Source of the DNA: Bacillota bacterium
GTDB lineage: Bacteria > Bacillota > Dethiobacteria > DTU022
Length of the DNA: 64,000 bases
NCBI GenBank assembly: GCA_033549065.1
Contig: JAWSUE010000002.1
Coordinates: forward strand, 1 to 64,000
Direction: 5' to 3'
The translations under genes and the position numbers were made by a program. The notes beneath the pieces were generated by a model that ran no database searches, was not told where the DNA came from, and worked only from the letters and a program-made list of their open reading frames with translations. Below are positions 36,288 to 44,883 of this stretch, piece by piece; the stretch's first letter is position 1; each line of letters starts with the position of its first letter.

Positions 36288-39200
36288 ATGAAGTATAAAG
36301 CACCACGCGGCACTCGCGACATACTACCCGAAGAGGCAAAAAATTGGCAGTATCTCGAGACCAGATTCAGGGAATTTTGTGATCTATATGGTTTCGGTGA
36401 GATAAGAACACCCATATTCGAACAGACGGAACTGTTTGCCCGCAGTGTGGGTGAAGAGAGCGATATAGTATCAAAGGAAATGTATTCATTCAAAGATCGC
36501 AGCGGAAGGGAGTTAACCCTTCGTCCGGAACTTACGGCTGCTGTAGCCAGAGCTTACCTTGAGCATAATCTGAAAGAGGTTCCTCAGCCGGTAAAACTAT
36601 ATTATTACGGACCCATGTTCCGTTATGACCGTCCCCAGGCGGGCAGGTACCGGCAGTTTCACCAGTTTGGTCTGGAAATATTTGGAGCTGCCCATGCTGC
36701 TGCCGATACCGAGATTATTACATTCTGCTACAATTTATTTAAATCCCTGCAGATTGAACATCTGTCGATAGAACTGAACAGCGTCGGATGTCCCGTATGC
36801 CGGCCCGGTTACCGTGAAGTTCTGGTACCTTACCTGGAAAAACTGGAAGAGGGATTATGTAGTGACTGCCGCCGCAGGTATAAAGTAAATCCCATGCGTG
36901 TTCTAGACTGCAAGGAAGAAAGCTGCCAAACCCGCGTCAATGATGCCCCACGCATGATCGATCATCTTTGTGAAGAGTGTGATAGCCATTTTAAAACCCT
37001 CCGGGCCCTCCTTGATAAACTCCAGGTTCCCTACAACCTTAATACAAGCCTTGTTCGTGGACTGGATTACTACACCCGCACGGCTTTTGAAATAACAGCC
37101 GGTGGCATGGGTGCCCAGGCTTCACTTTGCGGTGGGGGACGTTATGATTACCTGGTCGAACACCTGGGTGGCCCTGCTACCCCTGGGGTTGGAGTTGCTT
37201 TCGGTGTTGAAAGAATTTTAATGGCTATGAACTGGGATAAAAACCAACCTGCAATCGGCGAACATCTCTTTATTGCAACAGCCGGAGAAAACCTTGAAGG
37301 AGAAGCACTCCTTTTGGCCGGAGAGGTTCGCAGCCGGGGGATAGCCGCCGAAACTGATCTTCTGGAAAGAAGCCTGAAAGCCCAGATGAAGCTGGCCGGG
37401 AAGCAGGGCTTTGGCAGAGTAATCATAATCGGTGAAAATGAGATAAATAAAGGCAGGGTTACTCTTCGTGACATGGATAGCGGTGAGCAGAAAGAGATTG
37501 ACCGCAATGCTCTGCCTGGCAACCTATCGGGTGAAAGCGAACAATCTGCCACCACATTGAAGCGGCAGGGGAGCGCTGAAGTTTCCTTGCCTTCACCGGG
37601 TCTTAACACAACAAAAACTCATTACTGCGGTTTTCTCTCAAAAGAGCATGTCGGCCTGGCTGTTAAGTTAACCGGATGGGTTGGTCGCAGAAGAGATCAT
37701 GGTGGCCTTATCTTCATTGACTTAAGAGATCGCAGTGGAGTTGTCCAGCTGGTTTTTGACCAGCAGATGGGGACAGAAATATTTAACAAAGTTGAGAGCT
37801 TACGTGGAGAATTTGTCGTGGCCGTCGATGGCGAAGTAATCATGCGAACAGAGGAAAATATCAATCCTGCCCTGCCTACCGGAGAAATTGAGGTACATGT
37901 TAGTAGGATGGATATTCTCAACGCATCTAAAACACCGCCATTTTATATCGAAAATGACCTAAATGTCGATGAAAATCTGCGCCTTCGTTATCGTTACCTT
38001 GACCTGCGCAGACCGGAGATGTTTAAAAGACTGGAGCTTCGACACAGGGCTGTCAAGCTGGTCAGGGAATATCTGGATAAATTTGATTTTCTGGAAATAG
38101 AAACTCCTATGTTAACCCGCAGTACACCTGAGGGGGCCAGGGATTTTCTCGTGCCCAGCCGCCTGCAGCCAGGAGCTTTTTATGCCCTGCCGCAGTCACC
38201 GCAGCTTTTCAAACAGCTTTTGATGGTCAGCGGGGTGGAAAGGTATTTTCAGGTTGTCCGCTGTTTTCGTGATGAGGATTTAAGGGCTGATCGCCAGCCT
38301 GAATTTACCCAGATTGACATTGAAACTTCTTTTTTCGGCAGTGAAAACCTCTTTGCTCTCATTGAGGGAATGATCTCCTTACTCTGGAAAGAAATACTTG
38401 GTGTAGAAGTACCGAGACCCTTCATGAGGATACCTTATACCGAAGCCATGAACAGGTTTGGTTCAGATAAGCCGGACCTGCGTTTTGGCATGGAGTTAAC
38501 CGATATCAATGATCTGGCAGCTGAAAGCGATTTCAAAGTTTTTAAGTCAGCTCTGGAAGACGGAGGATCGGTGAAAGGACTTTGTGTTCCTGAATCAAAA
38601 CAATTTAGTCGTAAAGATTTGGACGATCTGACTCTACTGGCCAGGCAGCTTGGAGCAAAAGGCCTGGCCTGGGTATTTGTTGGTGAAGAAGGCTGGCGTT
38701 CGCCGATCAGCAAATTCTTTAGTGATCAGTTGATGAGCCAAATTACTGAAGCAATGAAAGCAAAGCCGGGTGATCTGCTTCTATTTGTAGCAGATCAGTG
38801 GGAAACATGTTGTGAGGTTTTGGGACAGCTTCGCAACAGGCTTTCTCCAAAGGAGAAGCCTGGAGAGCCACATTTCCTTTGGGTCGTCGATTTTCCGCTG
38901 TTCCATTACAACGATGATGAAGAACGTTACGATTCGGCACATCATCCCTTTACTGCCCCGCAGGCTGATGATCTTGATCTTCTGGATAGAGATCCTCTGG
39001 CGGTTAAAGCCCAGGCTTACGATCTTGTTTTAAACGGAGTAGAAATTGGAGGGGGCAGCACCAGGATTCACAATAATGTTGTACAATCAAAAATATTTAA
39101 GCTTCTCGGGCTTTCAGAAAAAGAAAGTGTTGAGAAATTTGGCTTTTTACTTGAAGCGCTGTCTTATGGCGCCCCACCACACGGAGGGATTGCTCTTGGC

Positions 39201-39371
39201 CTGGACCGAATGATTTCGCTGCTCACCGGAGACGATTCGATACGCCAGGTTATTCCATTTCCCAAGACGGCAACAGCGAGCTGTCTGATGACTGGAGCTC
39301 CGTCACCTGTTGCCGAGGATCAGCTTGAAGAGCTCAAAATTGCCCTTCAGCCCGAGGATGAAGAGGAATAG
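36288..39371 (+). CDS. histidyl-tRNA synthetase fused in frame to aspartyl-tRNA synthetase
   Basis: One uninterrupted reading frame encodes 1027 residues. Residues 1-410 are a complete class II HisRS: PRGTRDILPEEAKNWQYLE, LTLRPELTAAVARAYLE, MFRYDRPQAGRYRQFHQFG (motif 2), LVRGLDYYTRTAFEI and the C-terminal anticodon domain ending near VTLRDMDSGEQKEID. A linker of about 32 residues rich in Ser, Gly and Thr follows (411-442). From residue 443 a complete bacterial AspRS begins: KTHYCGFLSKEHVGL, the OB fold RRRDHGGLIFIDLRD, FLEIETPMLTRSTPEGARDF, QSPQLFKQLLMVSGVERYFQ, FRDEDLRADRQPEFTQIDIE, a GAD insertion, and GGIALGLDRMISLL near the end. hisS and aspS are normally separate neighbours. A weak internal start (TTG 37587 behind AGGGGAG) might also yield AspRS alone. 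No T-box was found upstream. Confidence 0.93.
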   Translation: MKYKAPRGTRDILPEEAKNWQYLETRFREFCDLYGFGEIRTPIFEQTELFARSVGEESDIVSKEMYSFKDRSGRELTLRPELTAAVARAYLEHNLKEVPQPVKLYYYGPMFRYDRPQAGRYRQFHQFGLEIFGAAHAAADTEIITFCYNLFKSLQIEHLSIELNSVGCPVCRPGYREVLVPYLEKLEEGLCSDCRRRYKVNPMRVLDCKEESCQTRVNDAPRMIDHLCEECDSHFKTLRALLDKLQVPYNLNTSLVRGLDYYTRTAFEITAGGMGAQASLCGGGRYDYLVEHLGGPATPGVGVAFGVERILMAMNWDKNQPAIGEHLFIATAGENLEGEALLLAGEVRSRGIAAETDLLERSLKAQMKLAGKQGFGRVIIIGENEINKGRVTLRDMDSGEQKEIDRNALPGNLSGESEQSATTLKRQGSAEVSLPSPGLNTTKTHYCGFLSKEHVGLAVKLTGWVGRRRDHGGLIFIDLRDRSGVVQLVFDQQMGTEIFNKVESLRGEFVVAVDGEVIMRTEENINPALPTGEIEVHVSRMDILNASKTPPFYIENDLNVDENLRLRYRYLDLRRPEMFKRLELRHRAVKLVREYLDKFDFLEIETPMLTRSTPEGARDFLVPSRLQPGAFYALPQSPQLFKQLLMVSGVERYFQVVRCFRDEDLRADRQPEFTQIDIETSFFGSENLFALIEGMISLLWKEILGVEVPRPFMRIPYTEAMNRFGSDKPDLRFGMELTDINDLAAESDFKVFKSALEDGGSVKGLCVPESKQFSRKDLDDLTLLARQLGAKGLAWVFVGEEGWRSPISKFFSDQLMSQITEAMKAKPGDLLLFVADQWETCCEVLGQLRNRLSPKEKPGEPHFLWVVDFPLFHYNDDEERYDSAHHPFTAPQADDLDLLDRDPLAVKAQAYDLVLNGVEIGGGSTRIHNNVVQSKIFKLLGLSEKESVEKFGFLLEALSYGAPPHGGIALGLDRMISLLTGDDSIRQVIPFPKTATASCLMTGAPSPVAEDQLEELKIALQPEDEEE

Positions 39372-39435
39372 CTGTCTTGCGAAATGGCTGTTTTTGTGGT
39401 ATTATTTTTATGGAAAAACCTAGTTATTTTAAAAA

Positions 39436-39609
39436 GTACCCTGCTGTGTTCGTGACACCCGATAAAGTTTTGAGCTAACACTTTTACAATGGGAGCCTGG
39501 GCTCCGGCTGCAGCGCAGCAGCCTTTGCAAAGAGGACCTGTTAAGCAGTCGGGAGGGCACCCACCTTTCGGGGGAACAGTTCAAAACAACGGCCCACGGC
39601 ATGGCGGGG
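39436..39609 (+). ncRNA. ssrS: 6S RNA (global regulator of RNA polymerase)
   Basis: The 312-base gap between the AspRS part and mgtE holds a structured RNA of about 175 nt. Its 5' end CCCTGCTGTG (39439-39448) pairs over ten positions, counting G-U pairs, with the 3' end CATGGCGGGG (39600-39609). TGTGTTCGTGACAC just inside the 5' stem matches the conserved 6S start. A run of six T's follows at 39610. In Bacillus subtilis a 6S RNA gene (bsrA) also lies directly downstream of aspS, so position, size and ends agree. 6S RNA imitates an open promoter and holds the housekeeping RNA polymerase. The exact 5' end and promoter were not resolved. Confidence 0.8.
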
Positions 39610-39615
39610 TTTTTT
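39600..39615 (+). terminator. 3' end of the 6S RNA and terminator U-tract
   Basis: The GC-rich right arm of the 6S closing stem is followed at once by TTTTTT (39610-39615), a rho-independent stop shared with the RNA structure. Confidence 0.6.
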
Positions 39616-39683
39616 GGTGTTTTTTGGCGTGTTTTCATCATGATTGTTGGCTAAATTATCCTGATAATCCGGGGGTGAACGCA

Positions 39684-41006
39684 ATGCCACTAGATAATAT
39701 CAAGCTTTTGATCAGCCGCGAGCTGAAATCTGGAACCCACCCCGGCGACCTCCACGATTTAATTGAAGAGCTTAGTCTGGAAGAAAAAGTTGAACTGATC
39801 AGAGAACTTTCTGATCAGGATGCTGTTTTAATATTTCAGGAAATGGAAGATTATGAGCAGGCTGATATCCTGCGTCTTCTTGATGATGAAGATACAAAGA
39901 ACATTCTTCGTAATCTTTCTTCTGATGATGCTGCCGATCTGATCGGAGAACTCACCCCAGAGGAAGTCCACGATGTGCTTGAACTGGTCAGCGACGAAGA
40001 AACGATTGACTTTGGCGAACTGCTGAAATACCCTGAGGAAAGTGCCGGCGGGATCATGACTACCGAGTATATCTCGCTGCCTGCTGATATTCCTGTAGAG
40101 GATGCCATTGCCCGTTTAAGAGAGATCGCTCCCCAGGCTGAAACTATTTATTATGTGTATGTTGTTGATCACGAAGGACGTCTGATTGGAGTTCTTTCCC
40201 TTCGCGATCTGATTGCTTCGTCAGATGGGTCCATACTCAGGGAAATAATGCGGCGCAATGTAATCAGCGTTAATGCCGGGGTTGACCAGGAAGAAGTAGC
40301 CAGAATTGTATCCAAGTATGATCTGCTGGCTATTCCGGTTGTGGATGAACAGGATCGTTTGCTCGGGATTATTACGGTAGACGATGTTATAGATGTACTC
40401 GAACAGGAAGCTACCGAGGATATCTACCATTTGGCCGGAGCAAGGGAGATCGAAGGGGTAGATCTGACCAAGGCGCCTGTTTTGAAAGTTGTCCGCCTTC
40501 GACTGCCCTGGCTGCTGATAGCCATGGCCGGCGGTATTGTGTCAGGTAGTGTCATTGGAGCATACAGAAATACTCTGGAAGCGATCGTGATGCTGGCTGT
40601 TTTTATCCCCGTGATCATGGGAATGGGCGGTAATGTGGGAACTCAATCCTCCACAATATTTGTTCGCGGTCTGGCCACCGGTGAAATTGACCGGACAGAG
40701 GTTTGGTCATATTTCTTCCGGGAAATCAGGATCGGCCTGTCGATGGGAGTAATCTGCGGTCTTTTGATTACGATTACCGCCCTGCTCTGGCAGGGGAATC
40801 CTTATCTCGGGGTTGTGGTTGGCATATCAATGTTTGTCACATTAAGTGTGGCAACCCTGATCGGCACCTTGGTACCCCTTTTGTTGAATTTAGCTCATAT
40901 CGATCCGGCCATTACAGCCGGGCCGTTTGTTACAACGATCAAAGATTTTACAGGCCTGCTTATCTACTTTGTCATTGCTTCATTATTCCTCGAATACCTG
41001 CGTTAA
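39684..41006 (+). CDS. mgtE: MgtE family magnesium channel, copy 1
   Basis: This 440-residue magnesium channel runs from ATG 39684 behind GGGGGTG (39671-39677). A longer frame from 39489 would run through the 6S RNA and is rejected. Domains: the N-terminal superhelical MgtE_N domain with EMEDYEQADILRLLDDEDT and SSDDAADLIGELTPEE; two CBS domains that sense intracellular magnesium (ETIYYVYVVDHEGRLIGVLS, YDLLAIPVVDEQDRLLGII); and five C-terminal transmembrane helices containing GMGGNVGTQSSTIFVRGLA, the pore-lining signature. No M-box magnesium riboswitch was seen upstream. A second copy follows 118 bases downstream. Confidence 0.95.
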   Translation: MPLDNIKLLISRELKSGTHPGDLHDLIEELSLEEKVELIRELSDQDAVLIFQEMEDYEQADILRLLDDEDTKNILRNLSSDDAADLIGELTPEEVHDVLELVSDEETIDFGELLKYPEESAGGIMTTEYISLPADIPVEDAIARLREIAPQAETIYYVYVVDHEGRLIGVLSLRDLIASSDGSILREIMRRNVISVNAGVDQEEVARIVSKYDLLAIPVVDEQDRLLGIITVDDVIDVLEQEATEDIYHLAGAREIEGVDLTKAPVLKVVRLRLPWLLIAMAGGIVSGSVIGAYRNTLEAIVMLAVFIPVIMGMGGNVGTQSSTIFVRGLATGEIDRTEVWSYFFREIRIGLSMGVICGLLITITALLWQGNPYLGVVVGISMFVTLSVATLIGTLVPLLLNLAHIDPAITAGPFVTTIKDFTGLLIYFVIASLFLEYLR

Positions 41007-41050
41007 TTTATTTTAAACTTTTAATAAAAAGTTATAGTATGCTTTATTCT

Positions 41051-41079
41051 TTAAACCACTAAAATCCCCGTGTTATAAT
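41051..41079 (+). promoter_or_regulatory. possible promoter of mgtE copy 2
   Basis: TTAAAC (41051-41056) and TATAAT (41074-41079) are 17 bases apart. The -10 matches consensus; the -35 is weak. It would give the second mgtE its own transcript. Confidence 0.45.
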
Positions 41080-41124
41080 AGGTGTTGTCTTTTATATACA
41101 GCTATTTGATCAGGGGAGGTGAAA

Positions 41125-42450
41125 ATGATTCCTGTTGAGCATATCCTGCAGCAGATCAACCGCGAATTAAAGAGAGGTGCCCATCCGGGGGATCTTCTTG
41201 ATCTGATTGATGAACTGGAAACCAGTGAGAAAGCAGAACTGATCCAGAAGCTCTCTGTCGAAGATGCGGCACTTATTTTCCAGGAGATGGAAGACTTTGA
41301 ACAGGCTGAGATCATTCCACTCCTCGATCATGAAAGAACCAGGGAAATCATGCTGAATCTTGCCTCCGATGATGCTGCTGACCTGATCGGAGAACTTTCT
41401 CCGGAAGAAGCAAAAGATGTTCTGGAGACAATCAGTGAAGAAGAGTTAATTGATTTTGGCGATCTGCTGAAATACCCCGAAGACACAGCGGGGGGGATCA
41501 TGACCACAGAATTCATTTCTCTTCCTGCTGATATTCCCGTTGAAGAGGCAATAGTCCGGTTAAGAGAAATAGCTCCTGAAGCAGAAACTATCTATTATGT
41601 ATATATTGTGGATCAGGAAGGGCGTTTGATCGGGGTTATATCTCTCCGTGACCTTATTGCTTCTTCTGATGGCACGATCCTGAAAGATATTATGAAGCAG
41701 AATGTAATTAACGTTAATGCCGGCCTTGACCAGGAAGAAGTAGCCAGAATCGTTTCCAAGTACGACCTTCTGGCCATACCGGTCGTGGACGACCAGCATT
41801 ACCTGCTCGGTATTATCACCGTTGATGATGTTATCGATGTTTTGGAAGAAGAAGCAACAGAAGATATCTATTTAATGGCTGGTGCCGGTGAGGTCGAGGG
41901 TATGGAACTCACCGAGGCTTCGGTTGGAAAGATTGTCCGCTTACGCCTGCCCTGGCTTTTAATCAGTATGATCGGTGGAATTATATCGGGCAGTATTATC
42001 GGCGTTTATGAAGATACTCTTCATGCCATAGTCATGCTGGCAGTTTTCATTCCGGTGATCATGGATATGGGGGGGAATGTAGGAACCCAGTCATCAACAA
42101 TTTTTGTTCGTGGCGTGGCCACCGGAGATATTGAAGCAGATGAAGTCTGGGCTTATTTCTTCCGGGAAATCCGGATCGGGGTTGTTATGGGCCTGATCTG
42201 CGGTATACTTATTTCGATAGCTGCTTATATCTGGCAGGGCAATCCCTATCTCGGCCTGGTGGTAGGTATTTCAATGACAGCCACCATCAGCGTGGCTGCC
42301 CTGATCGGAACCCTCATCCCACTTCTCTGCAACATGGTTAAAATTGATCCGGCTATTACCGCCGGACCATTTGTAACTACCATCAAAGATGTTACCGGAC
42401 TGCTTATTTACTTTATAATCGCCTCCGCTTTCCTCGAACACCTCCGCTAA
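41125..42450 (+). CDS. mgtE: MgtE family magnesium channel, copy 2
   Basis: This 441-residue paralogue of the preceding gene is collinear with it over its whole length and clearly a close tandem duplicate. It has the same MgtE_N, double CBS and five-helix channel layout, with IMDMGGNVGTQSSTIFVRGVA as pore signature. In this copy the residue before MGGN is Asp where copy 1 has Gly, and the N-terminal acidic domain differs at scattered positions (ETSEKAELIQKLSVEDAALI). ATG 41125 follows GGGGAGGT. Divergence in the cytosolic sensor half could give the two copies different magnesium set-points (inference). The left end of the transposase element begins 4 bases after its stop. Confidence 0.95.
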   Translation: MIPVEHILQQINRELKRGAHPGDLLDLIDELETSEKAELIQKLSVEDAALIFQEMEDFEQAEIIPLLDHERTREIMLNLASDDAADLIGELSPEEAKDVLETISEEELIDFGDLLKYPEDTAGGIMTTEFISLPADIPVEEAIVRLREIAPEAETIYYVYIVDQEGRLIGVISLRDLIASSDGTILKDIMKQNVINVNAGLDQEEVARIVSKYDLLAIPVVDDQHYLLGIITVDDVIDVLEEEATEDIYLMAGAGEVEGMELTEASVGKIVRLRLPWLLISMIGGIISGSIIGVYEDTLHAIVMLAVFIPVIMDMGGNVGTQSSTIFVRGVATGDIEADEVWAYFFREIRIGVVMGLICGILISIAAYIWQGNPYLGLVVGISMTATISVAALIGTLIPLLCNMVKIDPAITAGPFVTTIKDVTGLLIYFIIASAFLEHLR

Positions 42451-42453
42451 ATA

Positions 42454-43301
42454 TGTCAGGGGGACGGGGTTGTTGACAACTTTTTTATAAAAATTTTATG
42501 CAAGGGTGGTTAAAGTGCCAAGAAAAGCTCGACAAATGAGTAAAAGTGATATCTACCATATTATCATGCGAGGAATTAACAGGCAGAAAATATTTATCGA
42601 AGATGAAGATCGCTACAGGTTTATGCAAACAATTAAATTCTATAAAGATAAATCAGATTACCAAATATTTGCTTATTGCTTAATGGATAATCATATCCAT
42701 TTACTCTTAAAAGTGGGCTCAGAACCGTTAAGCCAGATAATGCGTAGGGTTTGTGGAAAATTTGTTTATTGGTATAACCTTAAATATGACCGGACAGGGT
42801 ATCTCTTCCAAGATCGGTTCAAGAGTGAGCCGGTAGAAGACGATACATATTTTCTTACAGTAGTCAGGTATATACATCAAAATCCTTTAAAAGCTGGTAT
42901 TGTTAAAGATATAGAACGTTATAAGTGGAGCAGTTATAATTCTTACTTTGAAAGAGATAGTATCATCGATACAGAATTTGTATTAAATATATTTAGCAGA
43001 AACCGCGATATCGCTTTAACAGAGTTTGCTAAGTTCAATAAACTTCATAATGACGATCACTGTCTGGATATAGAAAAGAATAAAAGAATTACTGAAAAGG
43101 AAGCTAAATCGATTGTTGAAAAAACCTGTTTAAAATCGCAAGTTACAGATATAAGGAAAGCTGATAAAAGGCTGCGCGATGAAATATTAGAAGAATTAAA
43201 GGAAGCGGGATTGTCTATAAGACAGATTGAGAAGCTGACAGGTATTAATAGAGGTGTGGTGTTAAAGGCATAAAGTTGTCAATAACCCCGTCCCCTTGAC
43301 A
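42454..43301 (+). mobile_element. REP-associated tyrosine transposase element with terminal inverted repeats
   Basis: The left end (42454-42484) and the reverse complement of the right end (43301-43271) match at 28 of 31 positions. Both hold the core GGGGACGGGGTT and a TGTCA...TGACA inner pair that could form a REP-like hairpin. The arms enclose a single gene, the Y1 transposase at 42515-43273, whose stop codon touches the right arm. The element has inserted between mgtE copy 2 and the division gene cluster. Both ends being present suggests a complete element. Confidence 0.75.
42515..43273 (+). CDS. REP-associated tyrosine transposase (TnpA_REP, IS200-like)
   Basis: This 252-residue HUH single-strand transposase starts at GTG 42515 (protein PRKARQMSKSDIYHIIMRG), behind AAGGG; GTG 42506 is an alternative. 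The HUH metal motif is NHIHLLLK near residue 65, with YCLMD before it. The catalytic tyrosine is probably in DDTYFLTVVRYIHQNPLKAG near residue 110. The C-terminal 100 residues include a helix-turn-helix-like RQIEKLTGINRGVV end, typical of RAYTs, which recognise REP hairpins. Base composition is noticeably more AT-rich than the neighbours, fitting mobile origin. Confidence 0.92.
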   Translation: MPRKARQMSKSDIYHIIMRGINRQKIFIEDEDRYRFMQTIKFYKDKSDYQIFAYCLMDNHIHLLLKVGSEPLSQIMRRVCGKFVYWYNLKYDRTGYLFQDRFKSEPVEDDTYFLTVVRYIHQNPLKAGIVKDIERYKWSSYNSYFERDSIIDTEFVLNIFSRNRDIALTEFAKFNKLHNDDHCLDIEKNKRITEKEAKSIVEKTCLKSQVTDIRKADKRLRDEILEELKEAGLSIRQIEKLTGINRGVVLKA

Positions 43302-43329
43302 ATAAAAATGGAAAATTATAGGATAGTTT

Positions 43330-43362
43330 TGAGGAAAATATTAAAAATTTCCTCATTTTTTT
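43330..43362 (+). terminator. intrinsic terminator between the transposase element and mraZ
   Basis: TGAGGAAA (43330-43337) pairs with TTTCCTCA (43348-43355) across a ten-base loop and is followed by seven T's. It would isolate the division cluster from upstream transcription. Confidence 0.7.
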
Positions 43363-43403
43363 ATATTTTTTTAAAAAATATGGCAGGAAATTATAAAAAG
43401 GGG

Positions 43404-43444
43404 TTGAAATTTAGAGAAAAGTGGTGTAAAGTGGTGAAAAGTGG
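43404..43444 (+). promoter_or_regulatory. mraZ promoter overlapped by three MraZ boxes
   Basis: TTGAAA (43404-43409) and TAAAGT (43427-43432) are 17 bases apart. AAAGTGG occurs three times at exact 10-base steps (43418-43424, 43428-43434, 43438-43444), running over the -10 element and the start point. Direct AAAGTG/GTGG-type repeats upstream of mraZ are the known binding sites of the MraZ repressor, so autoregulation of the division cluster is expected. Confidence 0.75.
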
Positions 43445-43473
43445 TTGTAATCTACCCATACGGGGGCGAACAC

Positions 43474-43905
43474 ATGTTCACAGGCGAATTTCAGCATACG
43501 CTTGATGTCAAGGGAAGGGTAATAATTCCTTCGCGTCTTCGTGATGGACTGGGTGACCGTTTTGTGGTGACCCGGGGACTCGATCACTGTCTTTTTGTCT
43601 ATCCCCCGTCTGAATGGTCCCGCCTCGAACAAAAACTTAAGCAGTTGCCCTTTACCAAAAGTGATTCCCGAGCTTTTATGCGTCTTTTCTTTTCCGGTGC
43701 TATGGAAGTGGAAGCAGACAAACAGGGCCGGGTGCTGATCCCACAAAATTTACGCGACTATGCAGGTATAGAGAAGGATGTCATGATCATCGGTGTTTCC
43801 AACAGGGTTGAAATATGGAACGAAAAATCCTGGAAAGATTATTTCGGCAACGCTGATGACAACTTTGAAGAACTGGCTGAAAAGCTGGTTGATTTTGATC
43901 TTTAA
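43474..43905 (+). CDS. mraZ: MraZ transcriptional regulator of the division and cell wall cluster
   Basis: This 143-residue protein has two SpoVT/AbrB-like halves forming a ring-shaped DNA-binding protein. Signatures are [24 protein letters not shown] at the start (ATG 43474 behind GGGGGCG), a second copy [21 protein letters not shown] near residue 80, and [13 protein letters not shown]. Upstream frames to 43441 lack a ribosome binding site. Three AAAGTGG repeats just upstream are its likely own operator. Confidence 0.95.
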   Translation: MFTGEFQHTLDVKGRVIIPSRLRDGLGDRFVVTRGLDHCLFVYPPSEWSRLEQKLKQLPFTKSDSRAFMRLFFSGAMEVEADKQGRVLIPQNLRDYAGIEKDVMIIGVSNRVEIWNEKSWKDYFGNADDNFEELAEKLVDFDL

Positions 43906-43920
43906 AAGTGGTGTCTTGTT

Positions 43921-44883
43921 ATGGTCGAATTACACCTGCCGGTTATGGAGAGGGAAGTTTTGGACTATCTTGCCTGCAGGGGCGACGGTATTTATGTAGA
44001 TGCCACCCTTGGGGATGGAGGCCATGCGGAAGCTATATGCCGCCGTTTGTCGCCATCAGGTCGTTTAATCGGTATCGACTGGGATGAAGCAGCGCTTGAA
44101 AGGGCAAAGAAAAGACTCGCAGATTATATGGAACAGGTTATTCTGGTCCACGCCGATTATACAAAATTAGAGCAGGTTCTGAAGGAGAAAGGTTACCCTC
44201 TGGTAGATGGAATTTTGATCGATTTGGGAGCCTCAACCCTTCAATTAATGGATGCAGAGCGCGGTTTCTCCTTTCACCGGGAAGGTGAACTGGATATGAG
44301 AATGGACCGCCGACGTTCTTTGACAGCTAAAGAGATTGTTAATGAATACAGCGCCGATGAACTGGCCGAAATCTTTTTTCAGTATGGCGAGGAGCGCTGG
44401 TCCAGAAGAATTGCTGCGGCAATAGTGCGCAGTAGAAATCACGGTAAGCCGATTACCGATAGCCGGCAACTCGCAGAAATTGTTAAAGAAGCGGTTCCGG
44501 CCCGCTACCGGCGGCAGGGAGGACATCCTTCCCGTAAAGTATTTCAGGCGCTTCGCCTGGCTGTTAACCGTGAACTGGACAATATCAAAGCTTTTCTGCC
44601 ACAGGCAGTCAGCTGTCTGGCTCCTTCGGGAAGGCTTTGTGTTATCGCCTATCATTCCCTGGAAGATCGTATAGTTAAAAACTTCTTCAGGGAAGAATCG
44701 AAAAACTGCACCTGTCCGCCATACAGGCCGTGTATTTGTAAGGGAGAAGCAAGTTTAAATATTTTGACAACCAAAGCTGTGAAACCGACAGAATCTGAAA
44801 TAAACAGTAATCCCCGGGCACGCAGTGCCCGCCTGAGAGTAGCAGAGAAAAAGAAAATAGCAGGGGAGAAAGAGAGTGAGTAA
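43921..44883 (+). CDS. rsmH: 16S rRNA (cytosine(1402)-N(4))-methyltransferase
   Basis: This 320-residue SAM-dependent enzyme methylates C1402 in the ribosomal P site. The SAM site is YVDATLGDGGHAEAICRRL near residue 25. Other family stretches are DGILIDLGASTLQLMDAERGFSF, LDMRMDRR, FQALRLAVNRELDNIKAFL and the C-terminal IAYHSLEDRIVKNFF. It occupies its standard place after mraZ and overlaps ftsL by 8 bases. Confidence 0.96.
   Translation: MVELHLPVMEREVLDYLACRGDGIYVDATLGDGGHAEAICRRLSPSGRLIGIDWDEAALERAKKRLADYMEQVILVHADYTKLEQVLKEKGYPLVDGILIDLGASTLQLMDAERGFSFHREGELDMRMDRRRSLTAKEIVNEYSADELAEIFFQYGEERWSRRIAAAIVRSRNHGKPITDSRQLAEIVKEAVPARYRRQGGHPSRKVFQALRLAVNRELDNIKAFLPQAVSCLAPSGRLCVIAYHSLEDRIVKNFFREESKNCTCPPYRPCICKGEASLNILTTKAVKPTESEINSNPRARSARLRVAEKKKIAGEKESE

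Noticed and set aside
39489-39683. N-terminal extension of the first mgtE protein by 65 residues
   Set aside because: The extension covers the 6S RNA, resembles no MgtE N-terminus, and a good ribosome binding site stands before ATG 39684.
39372-39683. M-box magnesium riboswitch upstream of mgtE
   Set aside because: The gap fits 6S RNA in both ends and size; the conserved M-box core was not found.
42454-43301. The 4597-4769 repeat as a short relative of the RAYT element
   Set aside because: They share only a GGGGAC core; the arms do not otherwise match, so no common origin is claimed.
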